Below are positions 41,956 to 49,455 of a DNA stretch of 64,000 nt, in pieces. Location: contig NZ_VAWE01000002.1 of assembly GCF_005795905.1 (NCBI RefSeq), positions 186,001 through 250,000 of the forward strand, written 5' to 3'. This DNA comes from Streptomyces marianii. GTDB lineage: Bacteria; Actinomycetota; Actinomycetes; Streptomycetales; Streptomycetaceae. The notes below the pieces were generated by a model. It made no database searches. It was not told the origin of the DNA and saw only the letters and a list, made by a program, of their open reading frames with translations. Both the position numbers and the translations under genes were made by a program. Position 1 is the stretch's first letter. Each line of letters begins with the position of its first letter.

Positions 41956-42222
41956 TCAGGACAGGTCGCGCGGCGGGGACGGACTGTGGTGATCAGGGCG
42001 CTCGTGCGGTCGCGTCGAGGGCTTGTGGTCCGGCCGAGGCGGCCAAGGCCGGCCGGTTCGCGCTCCGAAGTGGATGAGGAGGCCCATGGCCGTCACGATG
42101 AGAACGGTGATGATCACACCGGGGGTGGTCACCACGGCGTCGGCCCGGATCCGGCATAGCTGATGGTGACCATCGCCAGGACGAAGACCGCGATGCGGAC
42201 CTGAAGACGGCTCGGTCGCCAT
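41956..42222 (-). CDS. Possible small membrane protein
   Basis: Up to 88 aa, with one membrane helix (VIITVLIVTAMGLLIHFG) and a Pro/His/Arg-rich cytoplasmic tail. Neither ATG 42222 nor the internal GTG before the helix has a good ribosome site, so the start and even the gene are uncertain. The position between two coupled genes on the same strand favours a real gene. Confidence 0.4.
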   Translation of the reverse strand: MATEPSSGPHRGLRPGDGHHQLCRIRADAVVTTPGVIITVLIVTAMGLLIHFGARTGRPWPPRPDHKPSTRPHERPDHHSPSPPRDLS

Positions 42223-42249
42223 GTCCGTGATCGCTTTACCGACGGCGGT

Positions 42250-42666
42250 TCAGGCATGGCACGCCTGCCGTTGGTACGCGGTCGACGGCCGGGCCTGGGG
42301 CTGTGCGTGAAGACCGAAGAACCGGCGTCGGGCATCGGGGGTCAGGTCCTTGGGTACCGGCTCGCCCCATACGACGTCCGTCCCTATCGCTGCGACGCTG
42401 TGGAATCCGGGGCGTCCGTGAAGCTCGCGCGCGGCGAGTTCCGCGCAGCCGGCGAAGACCATGTCCATGCGACCGCCGCGGCGTCCCCTGCCGGCCGGGA
42501 CCGCGAGGAGGGGGAGCCGGTACAGGGCCACCGCTACTGCGTCACGCAGAAGCTCGATGTGGACGAGCCGCGCGGCCCAGTACTCGAAGTCGCACGCCTC
42601 CTCGGGGGCAAGGATGTGGACTCCCAGGTCCTGCCGAGCGGGAGAAGTCAGGTACGTGGAGATCAC
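42250..42666 (-). CDS. DUF6302-like protein (copy 2)
   Basis: 138 aa from GTG 42666, which overlaps the upstream stop (GTGA). Residues ~45-125 (LLRDAVAVALYRLPLLAVPAGRGRRGG ... VVWGEPVPKDLTPDARRRFFG) parallel copy 1 at 39634-40050. The two are the same length but diverged, indicating an old duplication inside the train. Function unknown. Confidence 0.7.
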   Translation of the reverse strand: MISTYLTSPARQDLGVHILAPEEACDFEYWAARLVHIELLRDAVAVALYRLPLLAVPAGRGRRGGRMDMVFAGCAELAARELHGRPGFHSVAAIGTDVVWGEPVPKDLTPDARRRFFGLHAQPQARPSTAYQRQACHA

Positions 42667-43238
42667 GACGTCACCGCCTTCGGGCCGCTTGCGACCAGAG
42701 GCAGAGGCCGCCGCGGGTCGACGACCTTGCCGGACGGGAGGAGACATCCGGTGTCGTCGAAGACGAGGACACCGTTGCACAGCTCGCTGCACCCGATCTC
42801 GGAGTGGCGAACACGTACCTGCGCGGCCTGGAAGTCACGGTTCTCAACGGAGGGACATTCGGGCTGGTGACCGCACACCGCGCCGGCGTTGGTCAGCTCG
42901 GTGATGACCAGGTTCACGGCTTCGGCCAGCTGTCGCAGATGAACGCGAGCCTGAACGTGCCCCGTCGGCACGTCGATGTCCGCAAGCAGCCGGGCTGCCT
43001 TGAACGCTTCCTCGATGGCCGGACGTGGCGGCTCGGGCGTGGCATGACCGAGTTCCATGAGGTGACCGCGCAGACGGAGGACTACGTCGTCGATGTCTTG
43101 GTCGCTGTCGAGGATGGGTGCGTTCTCGTCGAGCACCAGGGCCAGGGTCTCCCTGACGGGAGCTGCAAAAGAGCGGGAGCTGCCAACTACCTCAGCGGAC
43201 CTGCGGCGAATGGTGACTCGTGACAGACGGAGGTTCAC
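42663..43238 (-). CDS. DUF6415-DUF5999 fusion protein
   Basis: 191 aa from GTG 43238. The first ~120 residues resemble DUF6415 (IDDVVLRLRGHLMELG ... HVQARVHLRQLAEAVNLVITEL), an all-helical Streptomyces family. The last ~70 (CGHQPECPSVENRDFQAAQ ... CNGVLVFDDTGCLLPSGK) are a DUF5999 unit like the separate one at 38479-38679. Fusion of the two suggests they act on the same target. Overlaps at both ends (GTGA). Confidence 0.72.
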   Translation of the reverse strand: MNLRLSRVTIRRRSAEVVGSSRSFAAPVRETLALVLDENAPILDSDQDIDDVVLRLRGHLMELGHATPEPPRPAIEEAFKAARLLADIDVPTGHVQARVHLRQLAEAVNLVITELTNAGAVCGHQPECPSVENRDFQAAQVRVRHSEIGCSELCNGVLVFDDTGCLLPSGKVVDPRRPLPLVASGPKAVTS

Positions 43239-43786
43239 GACGCGGCCTCCTCATCGGCAGCGTCCAGTTCCATCCACACCGTCTTGCCTTGGCCGGGCCC
43301 CGGCTTGGATCCCCAGCGCGTGGCGACCTCGTTGACGAGCACCAGGCCCCGGCCTCCCTCGCAGTCGTCGCTCGCAGAACGAGGGAGCGGTAGGTCGGGG
43401 GAAGGGTCCTGCACTTCGATCCGAACACGTCCACGCAGGCAGGACGCCTTAAGTGTGAACTCCCTTGCCGCCTGTCCGCGGCAACCGTGGGTCACCGCGT
43501 TCGCCATCAGCTCCTGGGCGCCAAGCGTGAGGTCGTCCGCGACCAAGGCCAGTCCGAAATTGCACATCAACCGGTGCAGCTGTCGACGGGCCTGGGGCAC
43601 AGCGGCCGGGTCCGCAGAGACCACGACCACCTTCTCGAAGGGGCGCCACTCAAGCGACGTCGGCGAGATACGGCCGGGCGCCTGGGCCATGACCGCTTCG
43701 GCAACGTTAGGCCCCTGCAGACTGCGGGCGGCCAGGGTGGCGTTGGCCGGCTGGTAGAGGTCGACCGCGGAGTCGTGCACGTTCAT
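43235..43786 (-). CDS. HATPase-domain (RsbW-like) protein
   Basis: 183 aa. GHKL ATPase motifs are visible: N-box ELMANAVTHG, the G1 box VQDPSPDLPLPR and GGRGLVLVNEVATRWG. Such stand-alone ATPases resemble anti-sigma factors and are abundant in Streptomyces, often beside XRE/DUF5753 genes. ATG with GGGGAG upstream. It is the first gene of the 12.5-kb minus-strand train and diverges from the NsdA-like regulator. Confidence 0.85.
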   Translation of the reverse strand: MNVHDSAVDLYQPANATLAARSLQGPNVAEAVMAQAPGRISPTSLEWRPFEKVVVVSADPAAVPQARRQLHRLMCNFGLALVADDLTLGAQELMANAVTHGCRGQAAREFTLKASCLRGRVRIEVQDPSPDLPLPRSASDDCEGGRGLVLVNEVATRWGSKPGPGQGKTVWMELDAADEEAAS

Positions 43787-43948
43787 CAGCTCCCCTTCTC
43801 AGCCCCATAGGGGCCAATTCCGGTCACCGTCCGAGCTCGTAGGCATGACGTGGCCGATTCCGTTGCAAGGCAGGAGGGTTGGAGGAATATCGTCTTCACG
43901 AGACAACCGCGTGCGAGGGCTGACGGGAATCCCGGCCAGCGCGCCGAT

Positions 43949-43965
43949 GTGGTGCACGTGGTGCA
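43949..43965. promoter_or_regulatory. GTGGTGCA direct repeat in divergent promoter region
   Basis: GTGGTGCA occurs twice with one base between (43949-43956, 43958-43965), 30 bases before the NsdA-like ATG in a 209-bp divergent gap. A CCCCATAGGGG palindrome also lies near the HATPase start (about 43803). These are possible regulator sites; no experimental parallel is known to me. Confidence 0.35.
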
Positions 43966-43995
43966 AGATCGTTTCGGGGACAGGGGCGCACACGT

Positions 43996-45381
43996 ATGGG
44001 GCGCACACGCAACACTCGACTGGAAGCCGTCGTCCAGGAATGGGGCCTGTCGCAGCGGCAACTGGCCGCTCGCTTCCGGGCTGTCGCCGCAGAGAACGGC
44101 GCGACCGAGCTCCTGCGCTATGACCATTCCCGCATCGCCCGCTGGATCGGTGGCGCCACACCCGAAGGCCGTGCAGCGCATATCTTGGCCGAGACGCTCT
44201 CCCGTGGCCTCGGCCGCACCATCACGCTGACCGACATCGGGCTGGCAACGGACGATGCCGCCGACCCACAGACGCCGACGTGGAGCGTCGACACCCTCGC
44301 GACGCTGGCGACCCTCGGGAGCACGGACATGGACATTGCACGGCGCCAGGTACTGGCACAGTCGGCCTACTCGGTCGCCGGCCTGGCCCTGCCCACCGAA
44401 GGCTGGTGGCAGGAATCTGCTGCCCGAGCCCGCACCCGCAAGCCCCTGTCGAAGCACACGGTGACGGCCGAGGACGTCACCAGCGTGCGCGAGATGACGG
44501 CCTTCCTGTCCCGGCGGGACCAGCAACGCGGCGGCCGGGGGGTGGGGCGCGCCGCCCTGGTGGCCTACCTGCGCACCGACGTCACCGAACTCCTTGGGGG
44601 ACGCTTCTCCTCCGATGGTCTGCGCCGGGATATGACGTCGGCCGCTGCCGAGCTCGCCTACCTCGCGGGCTGGACGAGTTTCGACGCCGGGGAACACCCG
44701 ATTGCGCTGCGGTGGCTGACTCTCGCAACCCAGTTGGCCGAGGAGGCCGGCGACGCGCCGCTCGCCGGGCACGTGCTGCGGGCGATGGCCCACCAGGCCG
44801 TGGACCTGCATCAGCCCAAGGAAGCCGTACGCCTGGCCGAGGGCTCTCTCTCCAGCCGGCGCTACGCCGAGGCCTGTTGGAGGGAGAAGGCCCTCCTCGG
44901 CGTCGTCCATGCCCGCGGACTGGCCGCCGCTGGCTACAAGAAGCAGGCCGCGGAGGCGCTCAACCGTGCAGAGTCCGATCTCTCGCGCGCCCCCCAGGAC
45001 GGCGACGAGCCCGCTCGGGTGTGGTTCTTCGGCGAGGCGAGCCTCGCACATGAGACCGCCGCCGCGTTGCGGGACATGGGCGATCTGAAGGGTGCTGAGC
45101 AGCAGTTCAAGCGGAGCGTCCGCACGCGCCAAACGCCGTTCAAGCGGACCCACTCCGTCACCCTCGGGTACCTCGGTGAGGTACAGGTCCAGCAGGGGCA
45201 ACTCGAGGCGGCCTGCGCCACGTGGCATCAGGCACTCGACACGATGACCGGCGTCCAGTCCGGGCGAGCCCGACAGACCGTGGTGCAGATGCGCCGCGCG
45301 CTGAGCCCCGTTCTCCGCCGAGGCGGAGGCCCGGCCGCCGACCTCGACGTACGAGCCCGTGCCGTCCTTGCAGACCGGTAG
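43996..45381 (+). CDS. NsdA-like HTH/TPR regulator
   Basis: 461 aa. N-terminal atypical HTH (VVQEWGLSQRQLAARFRAVA ... YDHSRIARWIGG) reads like the NsdA/XRE-type regulators of Streptomyces, followed by an RR-hydrophobic linker (DIARRQVLAQSAYSVAGLALP) and TPR-like helices to the end. NsdA-type proteins repress antibiotic production and development. ATG with CAGGGG upstream. It diverges from the HATPase gene. Confidence 0.8.
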   Translation: MGRTRNTRLEAVVQEWGLSQRQLAARFRAVAAENGATELLRYDHSRIARWIGGATPEGRAAHILAETLSRGLGRTITLTDIGLATDDAADPQTPTWSVDTLATLATLGSTDMDIARRQVLAQSAYSVAGLALPTEGWWQESAARARTRKPLSKHTVTAEDVTSVREMTAFLSRRDQQRGGRGVGRAALVAYLRTDVTELLGGRFSSDGLRRDMTSAAAELAYLAGWTSFDAGEHPIALRWLTLATQLAEEAGDAPLAGHVLRAMAHQAVDLHQPKEAVRLAEGSLSSRRYAEACWREKALLGVVHARGLAAAGYKKQAAEALNRAESDLSRAPQDGDEPARVWFFGEASLAHETAAALRDMGDLKGAEQQFKRSVRTRQTPFKRTHSVTLGYLGEVQVQQGQLEAACATWHQALDTMTGVQSGRARQTVVQMRRALSPVLRRGGGPAADLDVRARAVLADR

Positions 45382-45459
45382 CCCGTACGGTAAGGAAGCC
45401 CGGAGCGGAACGCGCGTGCGTCGGCGCCCGAGGAGAAGGTCCAGGAGGGGAGCGGAAGC

Positions 45460-45948
45460 GTGTTCGACCAGTTCATCCAGGTGCCCGTGATCGCCACGGT
45501 CGTAGGGGGCCAGACCGGTCGCCTTGACGACTACAAAGGCGGAGTCGAGTCGATCATCCGTCTCGTCCCGAGCATCCCCGAAAGTGCCCTCCAGGGCATC
45601 GAGGAGTTCAGCCACCTGGAAGTGGTCTGGCACTTCAGCCTGGGATCGGACAGCGACATCGAGCTCGAGCCCCGGAGTCCCCGCGGCAATCCGGACTGGC
45701 CGGCCACCGGCGGCCTCGTTCACCGCAACCACAGGCGGCCGGCCCGGATCGGAATCTCCTACCCGCGCCTGCTGGGAGTGGAAGGACGGGACCTGCGCGT
45801 CACGGACCTGGACGCGGACGCCGGCACCCCTGTCGTCGACCTGGCGCCGGTCTTCCAGGAGATGCTGCCCCGCGGAACGGTGCACCAGCCGCCATGGCCC
45901 ACCGACATGCTTCAGAACTACTGGAAGAACGCTAGCGAGCGCCCCTGA
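45460..45948 (+). CDS. TrmO-family (UPF0066) tRNA methyltransferase-like protein
   Basis: 162 aa. It has the TrmO/YaeB barrel pattern: GVESIIRLVPSIPESALQGIEEFSHLEVVWHF, a mid segment with RPARIGIS, and VEGRDLRVTDLDADAGTPVVDLAPVF. TrmO methylates N6-threonylcarbamoyladenosine-37 in tRNA using SAM; related proteins lie in some Streptomyces biosynthetic clusters, so the true substrate may differ. GTG start with GGAGCGG upstream. It sits 78 bases after the NsdA-like gene. Confidence 0.82.
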   Translation: MFDQFIQVPVIATVVGGQTGRLDDYKGGVESIIRLVPSIPESALQGIEEFSHLEVVWHFSLGSDSDIELEPRSPRGNPDWPATGGLVHRNHRRPARIGISYPRLLGVEGRDLRVTDLDADAGTPVVDLAPVFQEMLPRGTVHQPPWPTDMLQNYWKNASERP

Positions 45949-46016
45949 GCCGTTCTGTTCCCCAGGAAGTCGCCCCGATACAGCTGTACGCGGCGTCTGT
46001 GCTGGTGTCGTCGCCA

Positions 46017-46598
46017 TCACGACCTCCTGGAGGACGGCAGAGCGGACCTGACCACTGCCACGGCACGACGCAGTGGCGTTTGCTCCGCGGGGGCGTGGAG
46101 GGTGAGAGCCTCCGCGAGGCATCGGGCGAGCGGCGCAGGGCTTGTCAGCAGCGGCGCTCCGCCGATCGCCTGCTCCTCGTCGGGCGGGACGAGCCACTGT
46201 GCGACTCCGGTCGCCAATCGGGGGGCGGGGGCGGGCACGAGGATGGCGTGGCCTAGGCCGAGGCAGGCCGGCCTGGGGAGCCCACTCGGCCACTGGGAGG
46301 CGGCCACCAGACTGCTCCAGCTCTCAACTGTGCCGCTCGGCACCAACACGGCGGCGGAGCGGAGGCTGGTGAACCTCACAGCGGGCCCAAGGGGCTGCTC
46401 GTACTGATCAAGGAGCCGGTAGGCAGCTTCGATCAGCTGCCGATCTGCCATGACGACGTCGAAGGTCACGCCGCACTTAAGACGGCGTGGAAGGTGAGGG
46501 TTCTCCTGCCACCAGTTGGCCGCCGTGTCCGGGCACGGGGTAGCCGTGGAGAACCACACGGACAGAGCCGTGCTCTCGGCGACCTCGCCGACCTCCAT
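46017..46598 (-). CDS. Degenerate prim-pol-like protein
   Basis: 193 aa from ATG 46598 (GGGAG upstream; a GTG at 46646 is the alternative). Segments such as FTSLRSAAVLVPSGTVESWSSLVAAS, CLGLGHAILVPAPAP and AQWLVPPDEE resemble small Streptomyces proteins annotated as bifunctional DNA primase/polymerase, without visible catalytic acids. A related domain forms the N-terminus of 34369-35355. It is probably a binding protein rather than a primase. It is the only minus-strand gene within this plus-strand stretch. Confidence 0.55.
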   Translation of the reverse strand: MEVGEVAESTALSVWFSTATPCPDTAANWWQENPHLPRRLKCGVTFDVVMADRQLIEAAYRLLDQYEQPLGPAVRFTSLRSAAVLVPSGTVESWSSLVAASQWPSGLPRPACLGLGHAILVPAPAPRLATGVAQWLVPPDEEQAIGGAPLLTSPAPLARCLAEALTLHAPAEQTPLRRAVAVVRSALPSSRRS

Positions 46599-46772
46599 GA
46601 GCTCTCCCACGTATCGCGATGAAACACACGGTGTCTGCAACGTCACCTAGTGCAGCGAACGACTGGAGCGGTGAACAGGTCTTTTCCCCGGAACTCTGGC
46701 CGCCTCCTACACGCCCTTTGGCCGCCCTTTCACCTGCCCTTTCCCTCTGACCTGGGGATCTAGGTGACGAAC

Positions 46773-46807
46773 CCTCACGCGAGGCTGTCGAAGTCGCTAC
46801 CGTGAGG
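46773..46807. promoter_or_regulatory. CCTCACG/CGTGAGG inverted repeat, candidate operator
   Basis: CCTCACG (46773-46779) and CGTGAGG (46801-46807) flank 21 bases immediately upstream of the XRE/TPR regulator start (46833). This is a plausible dimeric operator for autoregulation; inferred from symmetry and position. Confidence 0.35.
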
Positions 46808-46832
46808 CCATCCAGACGGTGAGGAGGTGGCC

Positions 46833-48149
46833 ATGCGTGAACTCAAGCGGTTACGCACCCGTGCAAACCGCACGCAAGAGGACGTCGTACGGGAACTCTC
46901 AGCCCTTGCCCGACGCCTTCGGGCAGAAGGGCGCTTGAGCAAGACGCCTACGTTCACGATCCGCCAGTACTCCAAGTGGGAGAACTCCGACCCTCCTCCC
47001 TGGCCGCATCCTGACAGCCGGACGGTATTGGCCGCCTACTGGAACTGCCCCGTCGAGGAACTGGGATTCCGCCCTCCAACGGATGAGGAGGCGGGTCCTG
47101 CGGTTCTCACGCCGGTGCCTTTGGTGAGCCAGGCCTCACCCGGTCCTCTCCTGGTCGCCGCCGGCTCCAGTCCTCTCACGGATGAGGCGCCGCCCCCATG
47201 GCTGGCCGAGACGACTACCGGTACCAACCGCAGCGGCGAGTGGCGAATCTCGCCGGAGGAGGTCGAGCTGCTGTCCGGCGCAGCCGACGACAATTACGCG
47301 ATTGACCAGCAGTTCGGCGCGAATCGACTGTGGCGACCGACCAGGGCTCATCTGCTCTGGACACACCACATGATCGACCGGGGTATCTACGACGAGGCTC
47401 TGGGCCAGCGGCTGCACGCGCTCGCGGGGAAGCTGACGACGTCGCTCGGATGGTTCTGCTACGACGCAGGACTGCAGACCCAGGCCCGCCAGTACTTCTC
47501 CGAGGCGCTCAACGCGGCCAACTACACCAGCGACGACGTGCTGGCCAGCCGCACCCTGAGCAACATGGCCCGCCAGGCCGTCGACCTGAACAAGGGACGG
47601 GAAGCCGTGCGGTTCGCCAAGCTCGGACAGCGGCATGCCGAGCTCTGGAACGCGCCGAGCCGCGTCACCGCGCTGCTGGCTATCCGAGAGGCCCAGGGCC
47701 ACGCACGCATCGGGGACGTCTTCAACGCCGAGGCTGCCATCAGGCGCGCCTGGCAGGAGTGGGAGCGCGGAGACCACGAGCTGGACCCGGACTGGGCGCA
47801 CTTCCTCAACCTGGCCGAGCTGACATGTCTGGAGGGCATGTGCCGGCTCGACCTCGGACAGGTGGCCCGAGCTCAAGAGCTTCTCGCACGGTCTGAGACG
47901 CTTCAGGACGTCGCCCACTCCAGGAACCGCGGGATGTGCCTTGGCCGGCTCGCGGTCGCGGCTGTGCAGAACGGCGACATCGACCACGGCCTGGCCGCCG
48001 CGACGCAGGCACTCCAGCTCGTCGAAAGCGGGATGTCGTCCACACGGACGACTGCGCAGTTGACGATCGTTCATGACGGCTTGATTCCCCATCGACGCGC
48101 CCGCGGCGTGGGGGACCTACTCGAACAGATCCGAACTCACGTCGCGTGA
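46833..48149 (+). CDS. XRE/TPR regulator with TTA codon at position 7
   Basis: 438 aa from ATG 46833 (GAGGAGG five bases upstream). The N-terminal HTH is stretched (LRTRANRTQEDVVRELSALARRLRAEG ... TIRQYSKWENSDP). After an Ala/Pro linker come TPR-like helices covering residues ~140-430 (SRTLSNMARQAVDLNKGREAVRFAKLGQRHAEL). Codon 7 (46851-46853) is TTA, so expression is probably bldA-dependent. Its stop overlaps the GNAT start (GTGA), suggesting the acetyltransferase is a direct target or partner. Confidence 0.8.
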   Translation: MRELKRLRTRANRTQEDVVRELSALARRLRAEGRLSKTPTFTIRQYSKWENSDPPPWPHPDSRTVLAAYWNCPVEELGFRPPTDEEAGPAVLTPVPLVSQASPGPLLVAAGSSPLTDEAPPPWLAETTTGTNRSGEWRISPEEVELLSGAADDNYAIDQQFGANRLWRPTRAHLLWTHHMIDRGIYDEALGQRLHALAGKLTTSLGWFCYDAGLQTQARQYFSEALNAANYTSDDVLASRTLSNMARQAVDLNKGREAVRFAKLGQRHAELWNAPSRVTALLAIREAQGHARIGDVFNAEAAIRRAWQEWERGDHELDPDWAHFLNLAELTCLEGMCRLDLGQVARAQELLARSETLQDVAHSRNRGMCLGRLAVAAVQNGDIDHGLAAATQALQLVESGMSSTRTTAQLTIVHDGLIPHRRARGVGDLLEQIRTHVA

Positions 48150-48718
48150 GCAAGCAGAGGAGAGTGCAGACGGTGGACCCGGAGTTCCAGCGGCACGACG
48201 CGCAGTCAGCGAAGGCGATGCTCACCGAGCTGGTCGACGTCTACGCCACGGTGTACGACACGCCGCCCTACATCGGCGACCCCTTCTTCTCCGTCGACTC
48301 GTTCCGGAATCGACTCGAGGCCGCATTCGACACCGAAGGCTTCGAGACGGTGACAGCCCGGCTGGACGGCCGGATCGTCGGATACGTCCACGGCGCCACC
48401 CTGCCCCCCGACAAGCCCTGGTGGACGTCCCTCGGAACCCGGCGACCGACCCTGTTGCAGGAACTCGCCGACTCGGGCGGCATCTTCTGGCTGCGGGAGC
48501 TCATGGTGCTGCCTGCTCAGCAAAATCGCGGTCTCGGACGCCAGATCCACGACACCGTCATCTCCGGCCGGGAGGAGACCGTCACAGCCCTGACCTGCAT
48601 CGTGGATAACCAGCCAGCTCACGATGCCTATCTCCGGTGGGGGTACACGGTCCTCGGCCAGATCAAGCACGCCCCCGAATCACCCGTCTACGACGCGATG
48701 TACCTGACCTCCCACTGA
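48146..48718 (+). CDS. GNAT-family acetyltransferase
   Basis: 190 aa. The acetyl-CoA-binding motif is QNRGLGRQIHDTVIS, preceded by the strand FWLRELMVLPAQ and followed by ALTCIVDNQPAHDAYLRWGYTVLG, all typical of GNAT enzymes. Substrate unknown. GTG overlaps the XRE/TPR stop. It precedes the GGCT-fold gene by 13 bases. Confidence 0.85.
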   Translation: MSKQRRVQTVDPEFQRHDAQSAKAMLTELVDVYATVYDTPPYIGDPFFSVDSFRNRLEAAFDTEGFETVTARLDGRIVGYVHGATLPPDKPWWTSLGTRRPTLLQELADSGGIFWLRELMVLPAQQNRGLGRQIHDTVISGREETVTALTCIVDNQPAHDAYLRWGYTVLGQIKHAPESPVYDAMYLTSH

Positions 48719-48731
48719 GACCGGAAAGCAC

Positions 48732-49220
48732 ATGACGCAAGCCATAGCCTCCTCGGTTCCTGAAAGCACTCAGCGCCAAAACCGACTCTCGCAACGCCCC
48801 GACGCGCTGTTCTGCTACGGAACGCTCCAGTTCGATGTCGTCCTCCGGGCCCTACTGGGTCGAGTTCCGCAGAAAACTCCGGCTTTCGTGCCGGGCTACC
48901 GCGCCGCCGCACTCGAAGGCCGCGTCTACCCGGGCCTTGTCGTCGGACCGCCCGCCAACCTCGCCTCCGGGGTGCTTTTGACCGACCTGAGCGACAAGGA
49001 GTGGCGCATCCTCGACGCGTTCGAGGACACCCGATACGAGCTGCGAGAGTTGCCGCTGGCCAACGGTGGGCGGGGTTGGGCGTACGTCTGGCCCGGAGGC
49101 GATGTACAGGCAAGTGACTGGGACGCCGCCGAGTTCGAAGCCCAGCACCTAGCTGCTTACGCGGCCCGCTGCGCGCGGCTTGCCCCTGGGCTGGCCTCAG
49201 GGCGGCCGAAGGGCGAGTAG
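48732..49220 (+). CDS. Gamma-glutamylcyclotransferase/AIG2-fold protein
   Basis: 162 aa. The family signature YGTLQ appears at LFCYGTLQFDVVL; the putative catalytic Glu lies in ILDAFEDTRYELRELPL. GGCT-fold enzymes release 5-oxoproline from gamma-glutamyl compounds. It may act with the GNAT protein on the same amine metabolite. The first ~25 residues precede the fold, so a later start is possible. Confidence 0.82.
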   Translation: MTQAIASSVPESTQRQNRLSQRPDALFCYGTLQFDVVLRALLGRVPQKTPAFVPGYRAAALEGRVYPGLVVGPPANLASGVLLTDLSDKEWRILDAFEDTRYELRELPLANGGRGWAYVWPGGDVQASDWDAAEFEAQHLAAYAARCARLAPGLASGRPKGE

Positions 49221-49455
49221 ACCGACGCATCCCCCAGATGTTCGGCTGCTGCCCAGTGAAGCGGATGGCTTCGGCCGACCGTCCCGCATGAGCGCCGGGA
49301 GCTGATCAAGGGCTCCAGCAGTGCAGCGTCCCTCCTCCACCCAGACGAGGACGGACGCTGCCGTGCTTCTGGCTTCCGCCGCGCCGATCTCGTGACGACT
49401 GCTTGGCTCGCCCACCAGCGTCGTCGACTGGCCTGTGCCGTCCGCCGAACCAGCG

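Noticed and set aside
43786..46293. 835-codon minus-strand frame
   Set aside because: Antisense to the NsdA-like and TrmO genes, low-complexity composition, no motif.
49197..49415. Possible 72-aa minus-strand gene after the GGCT gene
   Set aside because: No ribosome site or domain; it overlaps the end of the GGCT gene on the opposite strand.
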